Under the pieces are notes generated by a model. That model saw nothing but the letters and a program-made list of their open reading frames with translations, did no database searches and had not been told where the DNA came from. A program made the position numbers and the translations under genes. Positions 32,129 through 44,197 of a DNA stretch of 64,000 bases are shown here, piece by piece. The stretch comes from Lumbricus terrestris (lineage: Eukaryota; Annelida; Clitellata; Crassiclitellata; Lumbricidae): contig OX457050.1 in assembly GCA_949752735.1 (NCBI GenBank), forward strand, positions 41,021,553-41,085,552. Reading direction: 5' to 3'. The stretch's first letter is position 1; the number at the start of each line of letters is the position of its first letter.

Positions 32129-33307
32129 GGTACTTATGGGTTAATTCACCTGATTTATTTTTTTCAATTCACCTGATTTATTTTTTTCTTGTTATTTCAT
32201 TTATTGAAGTATATAGGCCTACTCCTTATCGGTTAGTGGCCAGTTTCAGTTCAATGTTATTGAGCAGGTGGCCAGAAAACGACGATGTCCTGCAAGATGG
32301 TGTCAAAGACTCAAAGGCGTTCTGCGAGCGCACTTTAATCCGGTTCCTCCACATAAACTCGCACATGTCCAGCATCGAACGGTGTGTGCCATTGTGTCGC
32401 TTATTTCGCTCCTTTGCTGATTTCCACGATCTTTCGATGCTTTGGGCGTGGGCTCCAGAGTTTGGATCGACGAAATTTAGGGAGTGGTTCACAGTCAGGT
32501 GCTGGATACCAGGAATTTGCCGCACATTGTTGTAAGCTCGCCACTTATGACCTAAAATAATTACCGTTGTCCCAGGCAAGATGTTGGCAGCAATAATGGG
32601 TATCAGGGTTGCAGCTGTTCTGTCGGGGACGGTATACATAAAGCATTCTCTAGTTTCCCGACAGATCCCCCGAAAACCCATTGCTGTGGAAGCACACGGC
32701 CGACGTGACTTTTTCTTCTTGCAAACATGCTTTCGTCTATTTCCACAGTTGTCCCAGGGCCACCGACAATAACAGGATTCAAAAGAAGAGTGTTGGCACA
32801 AACCTCGCGAAGATAGTTATTCCAGTCGATGGTGGTTGACTCGTTCATATCCAGTTCGCACTTGCAGAACGACAAGCTAGTCATTTCTTTAGACCAGCAA
32901 TATAATATTATGAAGAGGATGACTTGCCTGTATGTGAGTCTTGATCCTTCCAACCAAGTATCTCGACGTACAGGAATATCCTGCTTGCACTGGCCCTGTT
33001 GGCACCGCCATCTGTCCTGTTTTTCAGTTAAAGTAAGCGTCATGATGTGATTATTAGCGCAGCGTCTCTCTCTATGAACGATGCCATGATGCTGAAGGAA
33101 TCGAAACGAAGTTTCCTTGTCGTTTACTAACGCCGATAGTGTTAATAAATTCATGCTTACTGGTCAATGATATTAAATTCCAAAGCCGGGCAACTGACAT
33201 ATAGTACTAATAGTACGAAAGGTAATTAACATAAACAATAGTCATGGGTACGAAAATTATCGCATGCGGAAAAAAAAATAAAAAGGGTGAATTAACCCAT
33301 AAGTACC
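32129..33307 (-). mobile_element. Merlin-like DNA transposon
   Basis: Inverted ends GGTACTTATGGGTTAATTCA, followed by CC, occur at 32129-32150 and, in reverse complement, at 33286-33307. They enclose 1179 bp. The interior encodes a transposase with an IS1595/ISXO2-type DDE domain, the hallmark of Merlin elements. The element sits within AT-rich satellite sequence, so an exact 8-9 bp duplication could not be fixed. Confidence 0.85.
32226..33154 (-). pseudogene. Merlin transposase (ISXO2-like DDE), frameshifted
   Basis: Two overlapping minus-strand frames make up one protein. The first (33154-32603) has a CANNH...WRCQQGQCK zinc-ribbon-like N-terminus and GTTVEIDESMFARRK with the first catalytic Asp. 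The second (32801-32226) continues PQQW, then LPGTTVIILGHKWRAYNNV, HLTVNHSLNFVDP and AHAQSIERSWKSAK with the catalytic Glu. A frameshift lies near 32650-32750. The second catalytic position, normally SDxWxAY in the family, reads GHKWRAY here, so the second Asp is lost. The enzyme is therefore inactive twice over. Start at 33154 is the first ATG. Confidence 0.85.
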
Positions 33308-33438
33308 ATATTATATAATGTATATATCACATATATAATATATCATATTTAGATGTGATATTTATCATAATATATATGATTAAATAATTTTATATATCAT
33401 ATATTTCATATAGATATATCATAAATATGATATATATT

Positions 33439-34929
33439 TTTAGACTGGTCCAAAATGGCATGTAAAAAAAAATTTCTTTTGGATTTTTGAGGCATGTTGA
33501 TACATTTGTTCATTTTGGTCCAAAAAGTACCTGTGTGAAATTTTATGCCACAAATGTAATGTTTAGGGGTCACCCACGAGCCTAAAATTTGGGGTTTTGG
33601 GGCTATATATTAATAGTCCAGGCAATTTGCAGTTTGACCTGGAAAAAATTGTAACAAAAGCTTTCTAAACGGTTTCTTCCTCAGAATTTGCTGCTGAATA
33701 AAATATCCAAAATCCGAAAAAAGTCTGACCATGGGGTCTCCCCCAAAATGGGGTTCAAAATATAATGGTTTTTCGTGCATTTTTATATTGAATATCGGGC
33801 TGCTGACAACCTTAATGTGGCTGGAAAGTGATGTTTTCAAGAACAATTTTCATAAATTTGTTGATTGTCCCTCTCAGAACATTGATAAGCAGGCCTACAC
33901 TTAAATAGGCCTACCCTTAGGAGACTCGAAGGGAGCTTTAGGGCACGTGCCCCCATGATAAATTGAGATGGTTTCAACGCTGGACCGCAGCATTATTTTT
34001 AACAGGTTTTCTAGTCACATCCTATTTGCAGTCCAATACTGTATGGCCAAAAGTCTATTTCTTAAAGCTCACTTTGGCATGCCAGGGTTAACAGGCGAAC
34101 CAATATAGCGTCAATCTCAGAGATTCCTTCATCCACGAAGTCAAGAATGAAGATGTTCTCTTAGTTCCACTCTGGAATAGTAAAGTAACTGTAGCAGACC
34201 TTACAGGAGAAAGAAGAGGGCGCATAGGTTGACCCAGGGTGAGAATTGCTGGGCGTTTCAGCCCCCAGTCTCACTTAGAGCCCCATAGTAAAGTCTGTTT
34301 TTCAAATCCCAATTAAAAGTGGATCATGGTTCAACCCCCAGTTATTTTTCCACAATTCTCACACTGGGCTGACCTTTTGTCAATAATTGTTGGTTTCAAG
34401 TCCAAATATCAAATTCGATGAGCTCATTGCTGTGCCAAAGCTTCCATTGGGTACTGGAGTTGCATTACCAACATCGCTGTCAAGATCATTGAAAAATGGA
34501 CATGGGGAAAAACCTATTGAGGTTCTGTTATTTGACTCTACTGCTTCCAACACGCCACGGGATCCATTACGGATGTTGCTAACTGTTCGGTGTTGTATTT
34601 TGTTGGCTTCTGTCGCATTTAGCTTGTACAGACATCTCGCAACAGAGTCTATATTGAATACAGTCTTCACAGTTGTGATGGCTGCATCATCTGGACCCGA
34701 TATCCAGCTATTCAAACGTTTATCATCAACAGTGGTCTTTCATCATAACAGTTATATTGCAGTGTTTACAGTGTATAGTTAGTATGTCAAAACTTTGACA
34801 GCAGTGAGTGACCTGAAGATAGAGTCACAGTGTCTTAATATTTTGCACTGTGGGTTTTTTTGTACCAGATGTACAGAAAAAACAACATGCCTTTCATATC
34901 TTTCAATGTTCATTTTTTTGGACCACTCT
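33439..34929 (+). mobile_element. TIR transposon candidate with GACTGGTCCAAAA ends
   Basis: The left end TTAGACTGGTCCAAAATGGC faces the right end whose inward reading is TTAGAGTGGTCCAAAAAAAT. The interior has a decayed transposase-like frame related to the 4042 and 35030 elements. The TAGRSTGGYCC termini also resemble that family. It lies in AT satellite, and no clear target duplication was seen. Confidence 0.5.
34387..34782 (+). pseudogene. Decayed transposase fragment, plus strand
   Basis: The 131-aa frame contains PIEVLLFDSTASNTPRDP and SGPDIQLFKRLSS. The first resembles the ALCFDTTAGNTG block of the transposases at 36735 and 6363, with the putative catalytic Asp retained. It is a distant, single-fragment relative on the opposite strand. 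No intact gene remains. Confidence 0.4.
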
Positions 34930-35029
34930 AATATTTTTATATAGCATATATCATACATATATATCATATACATATCATATATATTTTTCTTTATATCGTA
35001 TTTATATCATATATATATATCATATATAT

Positions 35030-36745
35030 TAGGGTGGCCCTTAGCAAAAGTTAGCATACAGCCAAAAAATAAAAGTTGTAAAATTTTGTCTGGCACCCTT
35101 TCAATCCATGCCAACTATAGAAATAACATTATGTTGAAAAGGATTTTGGAATTGCAAAACATTCAGAGGTGCCCGTCTCGAGCACCGAAATTTATTCTTT
35201 GATACAAATTTGATCAGTTGAATCATACAATTTCAACCAAACTATATTCAACACACTGTCACTCAGAATTTTACAGAGATGACTAAAATACACTCTAGTG
35301 ATGCAACAATGCCAATGAAACAAGTGTTTACTGTTCAATTATAATTCAGTTATTGTTCACTGTTCAGCTGGTCACAGAAGTAAATGATCAGTACAGGACA
35401 ATAAAATGCAGGAATCACTGCTTTCTAATAATTTGACACGAGATTTCTTTTCGTGCAGTCAGGGAACTGTCGTCGATGTTCACTGGACCTGCAGGATAAA
35501 TTGAAACTGGTCCTCATCTTTTGTTAGCTTTTTTATTTAAGTCCTGGACGAGTGCCACACCTCGTTCAGCTCTATCATTGACGACAGCCAACCCTTTGAG
35601 TACTGCTTGTGCTTCTCGAAATGCTTCATGCTCTTCCCAAAGAGCAGGATCTTTGGAAAGCATCATCTCAGATAGTCCATGCAGACCAAGCACCTGGAAC
35701 AGTTTCTTGGAGTTGGTTGTAGGCCTACAGAATTGTTCCAGACCGCTGGTGCCAAGAAATGCATCTGACTTCACACAGGGTCGTTTAGGCGGATGAACTG
35801 GGGCTACTTCTTCCATGGCAGCAATCATTAGCTTCTTGGAGTCATTGGATACCCTTGAATCAAAGAGAGCACGCCCAATAAGCTTTTCAGACAAATACCA
35901 GAGATGAAGCCCTAACTGCTTGCTTGTAGCAGAAGAAATTGTAGTATGTGGATATGTGAGAAGGTTTGCCATGAGAGTGAAGTCATTCAGAGGATCCTCC
36001 ACAGCAATTGGCGCAGTTATCCAGGCTTTCAAGTAGACAACAACTGAAAAGATGACAATATCACGAATGCTGCGTTCTTCTGCAGCAGTCTTCTTGAACT
36101 GAGCACGAAAGAGCCACATCTTTATGGTATAGATGACTTTTGCTATCCATCGTGTCCGATGCATAGCGCCAGGTATTCGAAACCGAATTCCACAAGAAGG
36201 AACACCTCCAAGAAAGACAACTGAGAGCTCGAGAAATTTCCTGTAATCGTCTCGTGGCTGCGCAGTTGCTAAATGTCTATGAGCAAACTCCAAGATATCA
36301 GAACTGTGTATGGCTCCAATGATTCCATCAAAAGATCTGACGAGGCTACCTGAAATTTGTCGCTTTCAATGAATTTCCAGTGGTCTCGAAACCTCTTGAA
36401 AAGAAGAACATCAGGTCAAGTAGAAGTTCCAGTGGAAGTTTTTTCGAATGCAGCCCCAACAATTAGTTCCATAACATGGTGTCGACATGCCAGGAAAAGG
36501 AGATCTTTTTCATTTCTTGCTCTATTAAGAAACATGCACCTGAGCGATGTCCTGTGTTGCCGGCTGTGGTGTCAAAGCACAAAGCAAAAAAATTCCACTC
36601 TCTCAAACACTGGACGACTGCAGATGCTTGAGCTGAGCCTGTTCCTGAGAATAGTTTTGGAATGCCCAGTAACTGTTCAATTCCTACACTTGAGATCAGA
36701 ACTGGAAGACGATCAACATGTTCGCGTGATGTCAAATCTTCCAGA
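35030..36745 (-). mobile_element. Truncated second copy of the 4042-type transposon
   Basis: The left end TAGGGTGGCCCTTAGCAAAA and about 1.7 kb are closely similar to 4042-5560. It keeps a 205-bp coding segment (about 35565-35770) that the first copy has lost. Similarity ends abruptly at about 36745, where LINE sequence begins, so the right half is missing. Confidence 0.85.
35514..36735 (-). pseudogene. DDE-type transposase candidate, C-terminal half best preserved
   Basis: The frame 36735-36463 carries REHVDRLPVLIS, QCLREWNFFALCFDTTAG and a GACFLIEQE block. The frame 36293-35514 (259 aa) carries EFAHRHLATAQPRDDYRKFL, GAMHRTRWIAKVIYTIKMWL and LWYLSEKLIGRALFDS, ending DRAERGVALVQDLNKKANKR. 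A frameshift lies between them, and the N-terminus is missing because the element is truncated. The DxxASNTG-type block is taken as catalytic by analogy with uncharacterised cnidarian and echinoderm transposases. I cannot name the superfamily. Confidence 0.65.
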
Positions 36746-38470
36746 AAAGAGAAAGGTTTTCAAACGCTTGCGGAAAGGGGGCAAAGAAAGACAAAGAAGT
36801 TCATTACGGAGACTAATAGGTAACTTATTCCAGAAAGACCGAGACCGAGCGACAACCAGGTCACCATGCGTAGCAGAGCGAAGGAATCTACGACCTGGCA
36901 TGGATAGCACAGGTACACAGAGGGAACGGACATTAGCCCCCCTGGACATTATCCCCCGGACATGATCCCCCGGACATTAGCCCCCGGACATATTCCCCCC
37001 CCCCGATTTTTCGTAGGACATTATCCCCCCAGGACATGATCCCCCCATGTGCAAATCGTAGAACAATGCCGTCACAGATAAGACTTCGAAAGTTCTTAAT
37101 GTCATTTAACTACCTCTGAGCTTCGTAGTCTTATTAGCGTCGTTTCCAGCGTCTATTTGCCTTGACGGTCTTCTTCGTATACATGAAACCACCGTAGTGT
37201 CATTTCCATTCAAAATTAAGGTGTCAGTAGGCCTATACTTAAAGTTGAAATGAACGAATGGGAATCGTATTTAGCGTCTACAAGAAAGGTTGTTAACGTC
37301 AGTTCAGCTACGTCTAAGCTGCGTAACCTTATTAGCGTCTCCATTCAAGATTAGATTCACTACAGTAGATTAATGAACAAATGGGAAACGTATACAGCCA
37401 GTCAGTAGGCCTACGAAGGTTTGTCAACGTCATATACGCATGAACTTCGTTGACTTATTAGCGTAAATTAATTGGAATTAATTGACCATCTTTTTACAAA
37501 GAAAAACTAATGTGTGATGTATAGATATTAACTTCACATAGGCCTATTGTTATATTTTGAGGATCCATCATTTTCAGGTAATGATATCTTAGACTGGGGG
37601 GACAATGTCCTACCTCGGGGGGGGGGAATATGTCCGGGGGGCTAATGTCCGGGGGGATCATGTCCGGGGAAGATAATGTCCAGGGGGGCTAATGTCCTAC
37701 ACCCGGTACACAGAGCTAAATAAGATAGATCGGAGCTTGGCCTGCTAAGCAATTACGCATGAACATTAAAATCTTAAACTCAATACGTTTTTGCATAGGC
37801 AACCAGTGCAGTTCTTCTCGTGTAAAACTTGATATAATGGCCAAACTTTGGTATGCCGCCAATCAGGCGGGCCGCAGCATTAAGTACAGATTGCAACTTA
37901 TTAATGCGTGAAAGGGTTAAGCCCGCATAGATGGCACGACTATAGACAACTCTCGTGCATATAAATGCATGCATCAGAGTAGTTGGATGAGGTGATCATC
38001 TTGGGATGAATCCTTGTAATAAATCGTATATCAGTCAGTGGCGGCCTTGGTAGTAAGTGAGCGACGCACCGAGTAAATCTGACGAAGATGGTAGAAGCAA
38101 GTTTGACATACATTACTCACGTGATTAGAAAGAGTAAATTCCTGGTCCAAGGTCACACCCAAATCACGCACAGTGGTAGAAAAAGTCATGTCAGGAAAGC
38201 GATGTTGCAGATTTTGCATAACTTTAGAAATTTGCACGCGACTTCCAACCCAAATAAATTGTGTTTATCCAGGACTTAACCTGAGGCGGTTGGATGACAT
38301 CCAGGCAGCAATCGTTTCCGACGTCATGAGTTTTTTTCCCACAAGTGAGATAGCCTCTAAAGCTGGACCCTGGACAAATGCCTGTGTGTCATCAGCATAT
38401 TGATGTGCAGCAATCCCCACAGAAGACAGAATCTAATTTAGATCAGACGAACATACTACTATACCACCGC
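36746..38470 (-). pseudogene. CR1/L2-like LINE ORF2, 3' half, split by foldback element 2
   Basis: Minus-strand pieces in order: 38405-38270 with HQYADDTQAFVQG (the YADD catalytic box) and WMSSNRLRLSP; 38237-38031 with VRDLGVTLDQEFTLSNHV; 37974-37780 with KLQSVLNAAARLIGGI; then, beyond the foldback element at 36923-37704, RRFLRSATHGDLVV and SFWNKLPISLRNE to KRLKTFLF near 36750. These are the reverse transcriptase palm and the C-terminal tail of a CR1/L2-type LINE. Frameshifts and the insertion make it non-functional. Confidence 0.8.
36923..37704. mobile_element. Foldback element 2
   Basis: The left arm has repeated GGACATTATCCCCC/GGACATGATCCCCC units (36928-37050). The right arm has the inverse CCGGGGGGCTAATGT units (37590-37700). 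An 11-bp direct repeat GGTACACAGAG lies outside both arms (36912-36922 and 37705-37715), so the target duplication is clear and the LINE is rejoined by removing the element. No protein is encoded. Confidence 0.85.
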
Positions 38471-39947
38471 ACCCCATGCACTATTAGCATAGGCACTCTA
38501 CGCTACGATAATGTATAGGTGATTTCGTTGCCATTGAAGACTGTCTAGTTTCCTTATTACGAAATAAGCCGTTATAGACATTTCTCCCTTTTGCTTTGGG
38601 AACTGAACCACATTTAGGGGCTTAGCCCCCCCCTAGCCGCCACTGTAGTGCCAATGGGGAAATTTATGTAGATGACATTTTTAGTAACATTGGGAGTTTT
38701 ACATTTTAGAATGTTTGTACCTGTTAATGTTTAAAAACTGTGAATGCTTTTATTTTATGCGCAACAGGTGAACATAATAAAGCTTCGCTAACCTCTACGG
38801 TAAGAATGCGATATATTGTTTATTTAAAAAACGATAACAACCAGCTGTCTCTTGGAATGTTTTCAGAACAGCCCTCTAAATTCTTCCACATCTTTCAAAG
38901 CCAATTCAGGTCATCAGCAGCGCTATAAAACGATTGTTTCGTAATCTGCTCTGAACACAGACGCAGGGATATTTCAGCATTGGGGGCAAGATTTTATATA
39001 TGCCCAAAACAATCCGAAATAATTGACGTCGTGCACATAGGCATGTTGTCTCACTACAAAGGCAGAATTCCTCTGCTTGCGCCCACACCCGGGGAGAAGG
39101 GGCAAAGGGGGCAAATGCCCCGATTTAACCCCGACTACTTTTAAGGGCATAGGCTTTTTTTAGTTATGGGCCTGTGTGCGAATTTTGATTTATGCCTTTA
39201 AAAATGTAATATTGCTGACACTTATATGTAGCTACTTCAAAAGAACAACTGAATAAATTCATTAGTGTATACTGTGATGTGGTTAGTCATTTTATTCTTC
39301 TAGTCAAGTGAAAGTTTAGAGGTGCTTCCAATGCGCACTTTTTGAGAAGATACAAGGTAGAATAGAGACTGCCAGACAGAAGTGTAAAGCGAACGCTAGG
39401 AGAAAGTGCATCCCAAAGAGAAGCACCAACGCTATTGAGGCAAATGAAGACACTGAGCCATTATCAGTTCTAGAGAGAGGAATCAAGCGGTCGAGTCTGA
39501 TTGCAAACAAAGTGAACGGCTGGATGAAGCTGAGTGATGACGAAGTAAAACATTAGCTATTTCGAGGCAAGATCCCGCAGAGATTTAACAATCAGAATGA
39601 GGATCTTCTCACTGCTCCAATTCAGCTGAAAGTTCTTCTTGTAGGCGAGTGCGGTGAAGAAGCCAATGAAATTCATAAAACTTAACCCATTTTGGACCAA
39701 CGCTTTAGTAAGCAAAATTTTGATGAAATGTGTTGACATTTTGGACCTAAAAAATAATGTTTGAACGTATGCATATTGTTTTTTGACAAATCTCAAATAA
39801 CATATGCAAAACGCCATATGTTCGTTTTACGAACATTGGGCTAATAGGCTACAGACAACATGGGATATATCGAACAAGCACGAAATGACATCGCAACGCA
39901 ATAAAGCATTAAAAATCGATAAGTGCCGAAAACATCGAGTGTAGGAC
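38471..39947. other. No gene recognised; TE debris
   Basis: A hAT-like terminus (TAGCCGCCACTGTAG) lies near 38632-38647. TTAACCCATTTTGGACCAAC near 39683 recurs at 27116. No coding region is supported. Confidence 0.4.
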
Positions 39948-40164
39948 ATTTCCCCCCCTGGACAAACCCCCCGGACAAAATGTTATATTGCTGACATGTT
40001 AATGTCCTAGGCAAAATCGGGGGGGGGGAATTGTCCGGGGAGTTTGTCCGGGGGTTTGTCCGGGCGGTTAATGTCCTAGGAAAAATCGGGGGGGGATTTG
40101 TCCGGGGGGTTTTGTCCGGGTTTTTTTTCGGGGGTTTAGTCCAGGGGGGAATGTCCTACACTCA
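39948..40164. mobile_element. Foldback element 3 (short)
   Basis: It begins GAGTGTAGGACATTTCCCC, ends AATGTCCTACACTC, and contains repeated GGGGGTTTGTCCG-type units with almost no spacer. The ends match elements 4 and 5. No target duplication was found. Confidence 0.75.
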
Positions 40165-40507
40165 TTATGGCATAGAAAATATCGATACTACATGTATAAT
40201 ATTATATGCAAAAATGTACTGTAGTTTATTCAAATTGAACTTTAAAAAAAGACTGAATTAGATCAAGTTTTCTTCCATAATCTGGCGAAGATGAATTGAT
40301 ACAAATTCTTCCACTGCCAAACACAAGTTCAACAGGTGCCTCTTGTGGAGTCTCTTATGTTGAGGTTTGCGGCCAAAAATGCCACCCATAAGCAATGCCT
40401 CTAGCAGGGGTTATTTAAAAAAAATTTCTGAACTGCACATAATTAGCATAAATTGCAGAATAGCATCCTACATCGGGTAGATTAGTCATTATTGAGACTA
40501 AGGCCTA

Positions 40508-40731
<224 letters not shown>

Positions 40732-40785
40732 TAACTGACTAAGCTTATAAACCGACTTCTGGCATCAAGAGTTGCTATCAGTATT

Positions 40786-42040
40786 ATGGCATCTGCTTTT
40801 TCATTGAATTGCGGTAAAATGACAACTGAGCAAGATTGGAACTTACGGTACTTGACGCCAGCATCTCACAAAGAATTTGTGCAATGCATTGTACATGGTC
40901 ACAAAGAAACTCTTGCCAAAATGCTGACCAATGATGTATTGGCATTATCCATACTATGCGATGGAACCGTAGACAGAACGCAAATTGATAAAAATTTACG
41001 TTATGTCGAAAGTGGTCAGAGGGGTTGGTACAGAGGAACAATATACTTCTTAGGTGCCAGCGAACCTCGTTGCCGAGGCGCTAAGGGGATTCTTGAAGCA
41101 CTGGAAGAAGCATAGCCTACATTAACACAGTTGGAGAATGGAGCGTCTATCAATACTGGTGAGAGGTCTGGCTTATGGACTCTATTTCGAGCCAAAATGA
41201 GGGATCATAAATCAACATCTGTTCCTTTGTTAACAATCTGGTGTGTAGTTCACTGTTCGAATTTGGCTTGGAAATCTACCAGCAGCTCTGTCAGTGAGAT
41301 TAGTCATATATTGCAGAATCTGGTAGATATATTTCAGAATCTGGTAGCCCTGTCCACATATTTTCACACACCAGGTCGCAGATCAAGGGAACTTCGGGAA
41401 GTCGCAGACCTTAACAACTCTCGCCTCATTGAGCTTCCTGAGCTTTTTGAGAGGTGGTCTGAGTTTTCATACGCATTAGTAAATTCGGTTCTGGTATCAT
41501 GGTTTTCGCATGTTCTTTATATGCGGCAATCCAAAGATAAAGCTTCAAGTGGTTTTTTTGCATTTCTTCTTGATGAGGATAAACTCGTAGCCTACTCCTG
41601 TCATTTTTGGCTGATGTTCTCACTGTCTTCAGCAGATACCAGAAACTGCTGCAAGGAGATGGCATCACTATTCTCGACATTGAAAAGACAACTAAGTCGG
41701 TAAAAGCACGGCTGTTAGCTTTAACAGAAGACGACTTACCTTGAGGGTGGACTAAGGCATCAAGGCTCTGAAGAAGGAAGTTGTGTTACAGCCAGATGAA
41801 ATGGATTGAGCTAATGAGGACAAAGAAACCCCGCAAAGAACACCACCAATACGTTTTCGATCGGTTATTTTGTCAATAAAACGAATATATATATATATAT
41901 ATATATATATACTGCAGGGATGCCAATGCTGTTTGTAGAGAAGTGTTTGTATCGCTAGTCGAGTTCCTTGACCAGCGCTTTGATGTAGATGCTCAACTGA
42001 TGCGTACTGCGAAGTCCTTTGCCACTGTTACAGTAGGCCT
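40786..42040 (+). pseudogene. hAT-like transposase (ZBED/KIAA1586-like), decayed
   Basis: The first frame (40786-41115) reads TPASHKEFVQCIVHGHKETL, then LALSILCDGTVDRTQIDKN and GAKGILEALEEA, then a stop. The next (41131-41703) reads GERSGLWTLFRAK, VPLLTIWCVVHCSNLAWKS and ELPELFERWSEFSYALVNS. Later fragments (41640-41860 and about 41930-42035) continue to FVSLVEFLDQRFDVDAQL. This order matches vertebrate and invertebrate hAT-derived proteins of the KIAA1586/ZBED type, whose LCDGT block carries a catalytic Asp and whose VHRxxLAWK block is conserved. Stops, a frameshift and an (AT)n run at 41886-41912 interrupt it, and foldback element 4 truncates it. Confidence 0.75.
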
Positions 42041-42043
42041 ACA

Positions 42044-42995
42044 GAGTGTAGGACATTTCCCCCTGAACAAACCCCCCGGACAAACCCCCGGACATGTCCC
42101 CCCCGGTTTTGCCTAGGACATTAACCCCCCCGGACAATTCCCCCTTGCTGCGAAAATAGCCTATTTCTGTAGGTATAAATTCGTTTCATCCAACTTCTAT
42201 TTAAATAACAATTTCTTTATCAATCCCGCTTCAATTTAAGCAAGAATATTTTCATCAATCCAGCTTCAATTTAAGCAAGAATATTTTCATCAATCCAGCT
42301 CCAATTTAAGCAAGAATATTTTCATCAATCCAGTTCCATTTTAAGCAAGAATATTTTCATCAATCCAGTTCCAATTTAAGCAAGAATATTTTCATCAATC
42401 CAGTTCCAATTTAAGCAAGAATATTTTCATCAATCCAGTTCCAATTTAAGCAAGAATATTTTCATCAATCCAGTTCCATTTTAAGCAAGAATATTTTCAT
42501 CAATCCAGTTCCAATTTAAGCAAGAATATTTTCATCAATCCAGTTCCAATTTAAGCAAGAATATTTTCATCAATCCAGTTTCAATTTAAACCAGAATTTG
42601 TTCATCAATCCAGCTCCAATTTAAACCAGGATATTTTCATCAATCCAGCTCCTATTTAAACCAGAATATTTTCATCAATCCAGCTTCCATTTAAGCAAGA
42701 ATATTTTCATCAATCCAGCTTCCATTTAAGTAATATGTTTGTGCGTTTTAAACGCATAGCTATTTAAGTGGATTCCTTAGCATTTACTTCAAAGGAATCG
42801 TTGTAAAAGTTTCAGATTTAATTAGAATTCAGGGTAGGACTTGTATGGTAATTTGAGGTGATATGCACAGAAGGGGGGAAATGTCCGGGGGGGTAAATGT
42901 CCTAGTCGAAATCAGGGGGGAAACGTCCAGGGGGAAAATGTCCGGGGGGAAATGTCCGGGGGGGAAATGTCCAGGGGGGGAAATGTCCTACACTC
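42044..42995. mobile_element. Foldback element 4
   Basis: The ends GAGTGTAGGACATTTCCCCC and GGGAAATGTCCTACACTC are inverted. Arms are GGACA/CCCCC tandem units at 42044-42150 and 42870-42995. The centre is a 35-bp minisatellite. The left flank is the hAT-like pseudogene and the right flank a LINE, so no target duplication is visible. Confidence 0.8.
42225..42735. repeat. 35-bp minisatellite, about 14 units
   Basis: The unit is CAAGAATATTTTCATCAATC followed by CAGTTCCAATTTAAG, 35 bp, with mostly single-base variation (CTTCC, CTCCA, TTCCA). The same unit fills foldback element 5. Confidence 0.95.
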
Positions 42996-43009
42996 ATCCG
43001 GTTTCTATT

Positions 43010-43175
43010 TAGAAATTGGGTCTTGGGAGGATTAAGGCTAAGTCTGTTTGATGACATCCAAAGGTGGAGATCTTGCAATAGAGAGCTCATCCTTGCCGAC
43101 AGAGAGATCTGTTCAGGTGAGCCATGTACAAGAGCTTGGACATCATCATCGTAAAGATGACCTTTGGCCTGGTGT
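43010..43175 (-). pseudogene. LINE RT fragment with YDDD box
   Basis: The minus-strand reading gives GHLYDDDVQALVHG, then SSLLQDLHLWMSSNRLSLNP and PKTQFL. It is the catalytic YxDD block and following region of a CR1/L2-like LINE, with YDDD in place of YADD. Confidence 0.65.
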
Positions 43176-43199
43176 TTATAGAGGACAGAGCACTGTCCA

Positions 43200-43345
43200 A
43201 AGGTAAAGTCAGGGAAGTCATTTAATTGGTTTGAATCATACCTTACAGATCGTTCTCAGATGGTTGTCCTGGGTAACACTAGCACGCCCTGGGTTAGGGT
43301 TGACTTAGGTGTCCCGCAAGGGTCAGCCTTAGGTCCCCTTTCTGG
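43200..43345 (+). pseudogene. LINE RT fragment with GVPQGSALGPL
   Basis: The plus-strand reading gives SLNWFESYLTDRSQMVVLG, then TPWVRVDLGVPQGSALGPL. After foldback element 5 the same frame resumes with FYNLFTADI near 44094-44120. This is the conserved motif between RT palm blocks A and C. The orientation is opposite to the flanking LINE pieces at 43010 and 44110. Confidence 0.7.
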
Positions 43346-44090
43346 AGTGTAGGACATTTCCCCCTGGACAACCCCCTGGACAAAATCCCATCAGGACAAA
43401 CCCCGGACAATTCCCCCCCCCCCCCGATTTTGCCTAGGACATTAACCCCCCCGGACAATTCCCCCCTTGCTGCGAAAATAGCCTATTTCTGTAGGTATAA
43501 ATTCGTTTCATCCAACTTCTATTTAAATTTTAAAAAATTTATCAATCCAGCTTCAATTTAAGCAAGAATATTTTCATCAATCCAGCTTCAATTTAAGCAA
43601 GAATATTTTCATCAATCCAGCTCCAATTTAAGCAAGAATATTTTCATCAATCCAGCTCCAATTTAAGCAAGATTATTTTCATCAATCCAGCTCCAATTTA
43701 AGCAAGAATATTTTCATCAATCCAGCTCCAATTTAAGCAAGAATGTTTTCATCAATCCAGCTCCAATTTAAGCAAGATTATTTTCATCAATCCAGCTCCA
43801 ATTTAAGCAATAACATTTTCATCAATCCAGCTCCAATTTAAGCAAGAATATTTCCATCAATCCAGCTTCCATTTAAGTAAAATGTATTTTGTACCAATCC
43901 GGCTTCTATTTAGCGAGAATTCTTTTCATCAATTTAACTTGCGTACTTAGCAGCGGCGTTTTACATTACAACCACTTATACGCAATATGTTCTACCAGGG
44001 AGGGAATTGTCCTACCCTAGGGGGGAATTGTCCGGGGGGTTTTGTCCGGGGGGTTTTGTCCGGGGGTTTTGTCCAGGGGGGGAATGTCCG
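43345..44090. mobile_element. Foldback element 5
   Basis: The left end is GAGTGTAGGACATTTCCCCC. The right arm is made of GGGGGTTTTGTCCG units and ends GGAATGTCC without the usual CTACACTC. The centre holds the same 35-bp minisatellite as element 4 (43535-43885, about 10 units). CCCTT occurs on both sides and could be a short duplication. It splits an RT reading frame. Confidence 0.75.
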
Positions 44091-44197
44091 CGCCCTTTTT
44101 ATAATCTCTTCACCGCAGACATAAGCTAAATGAGAGGTGTAGACGCTGCAGGAGGAACTCATGATCTACCATGTCAAATGCCGCAGAGGCATCAAAG

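Noticed and set aside
42200..43890. CRISPR-like array of regularly spaced repeats
   Set aside because: The 35-bp units are contiguous with no spacers and lie inside foldback elements of an animal genome.
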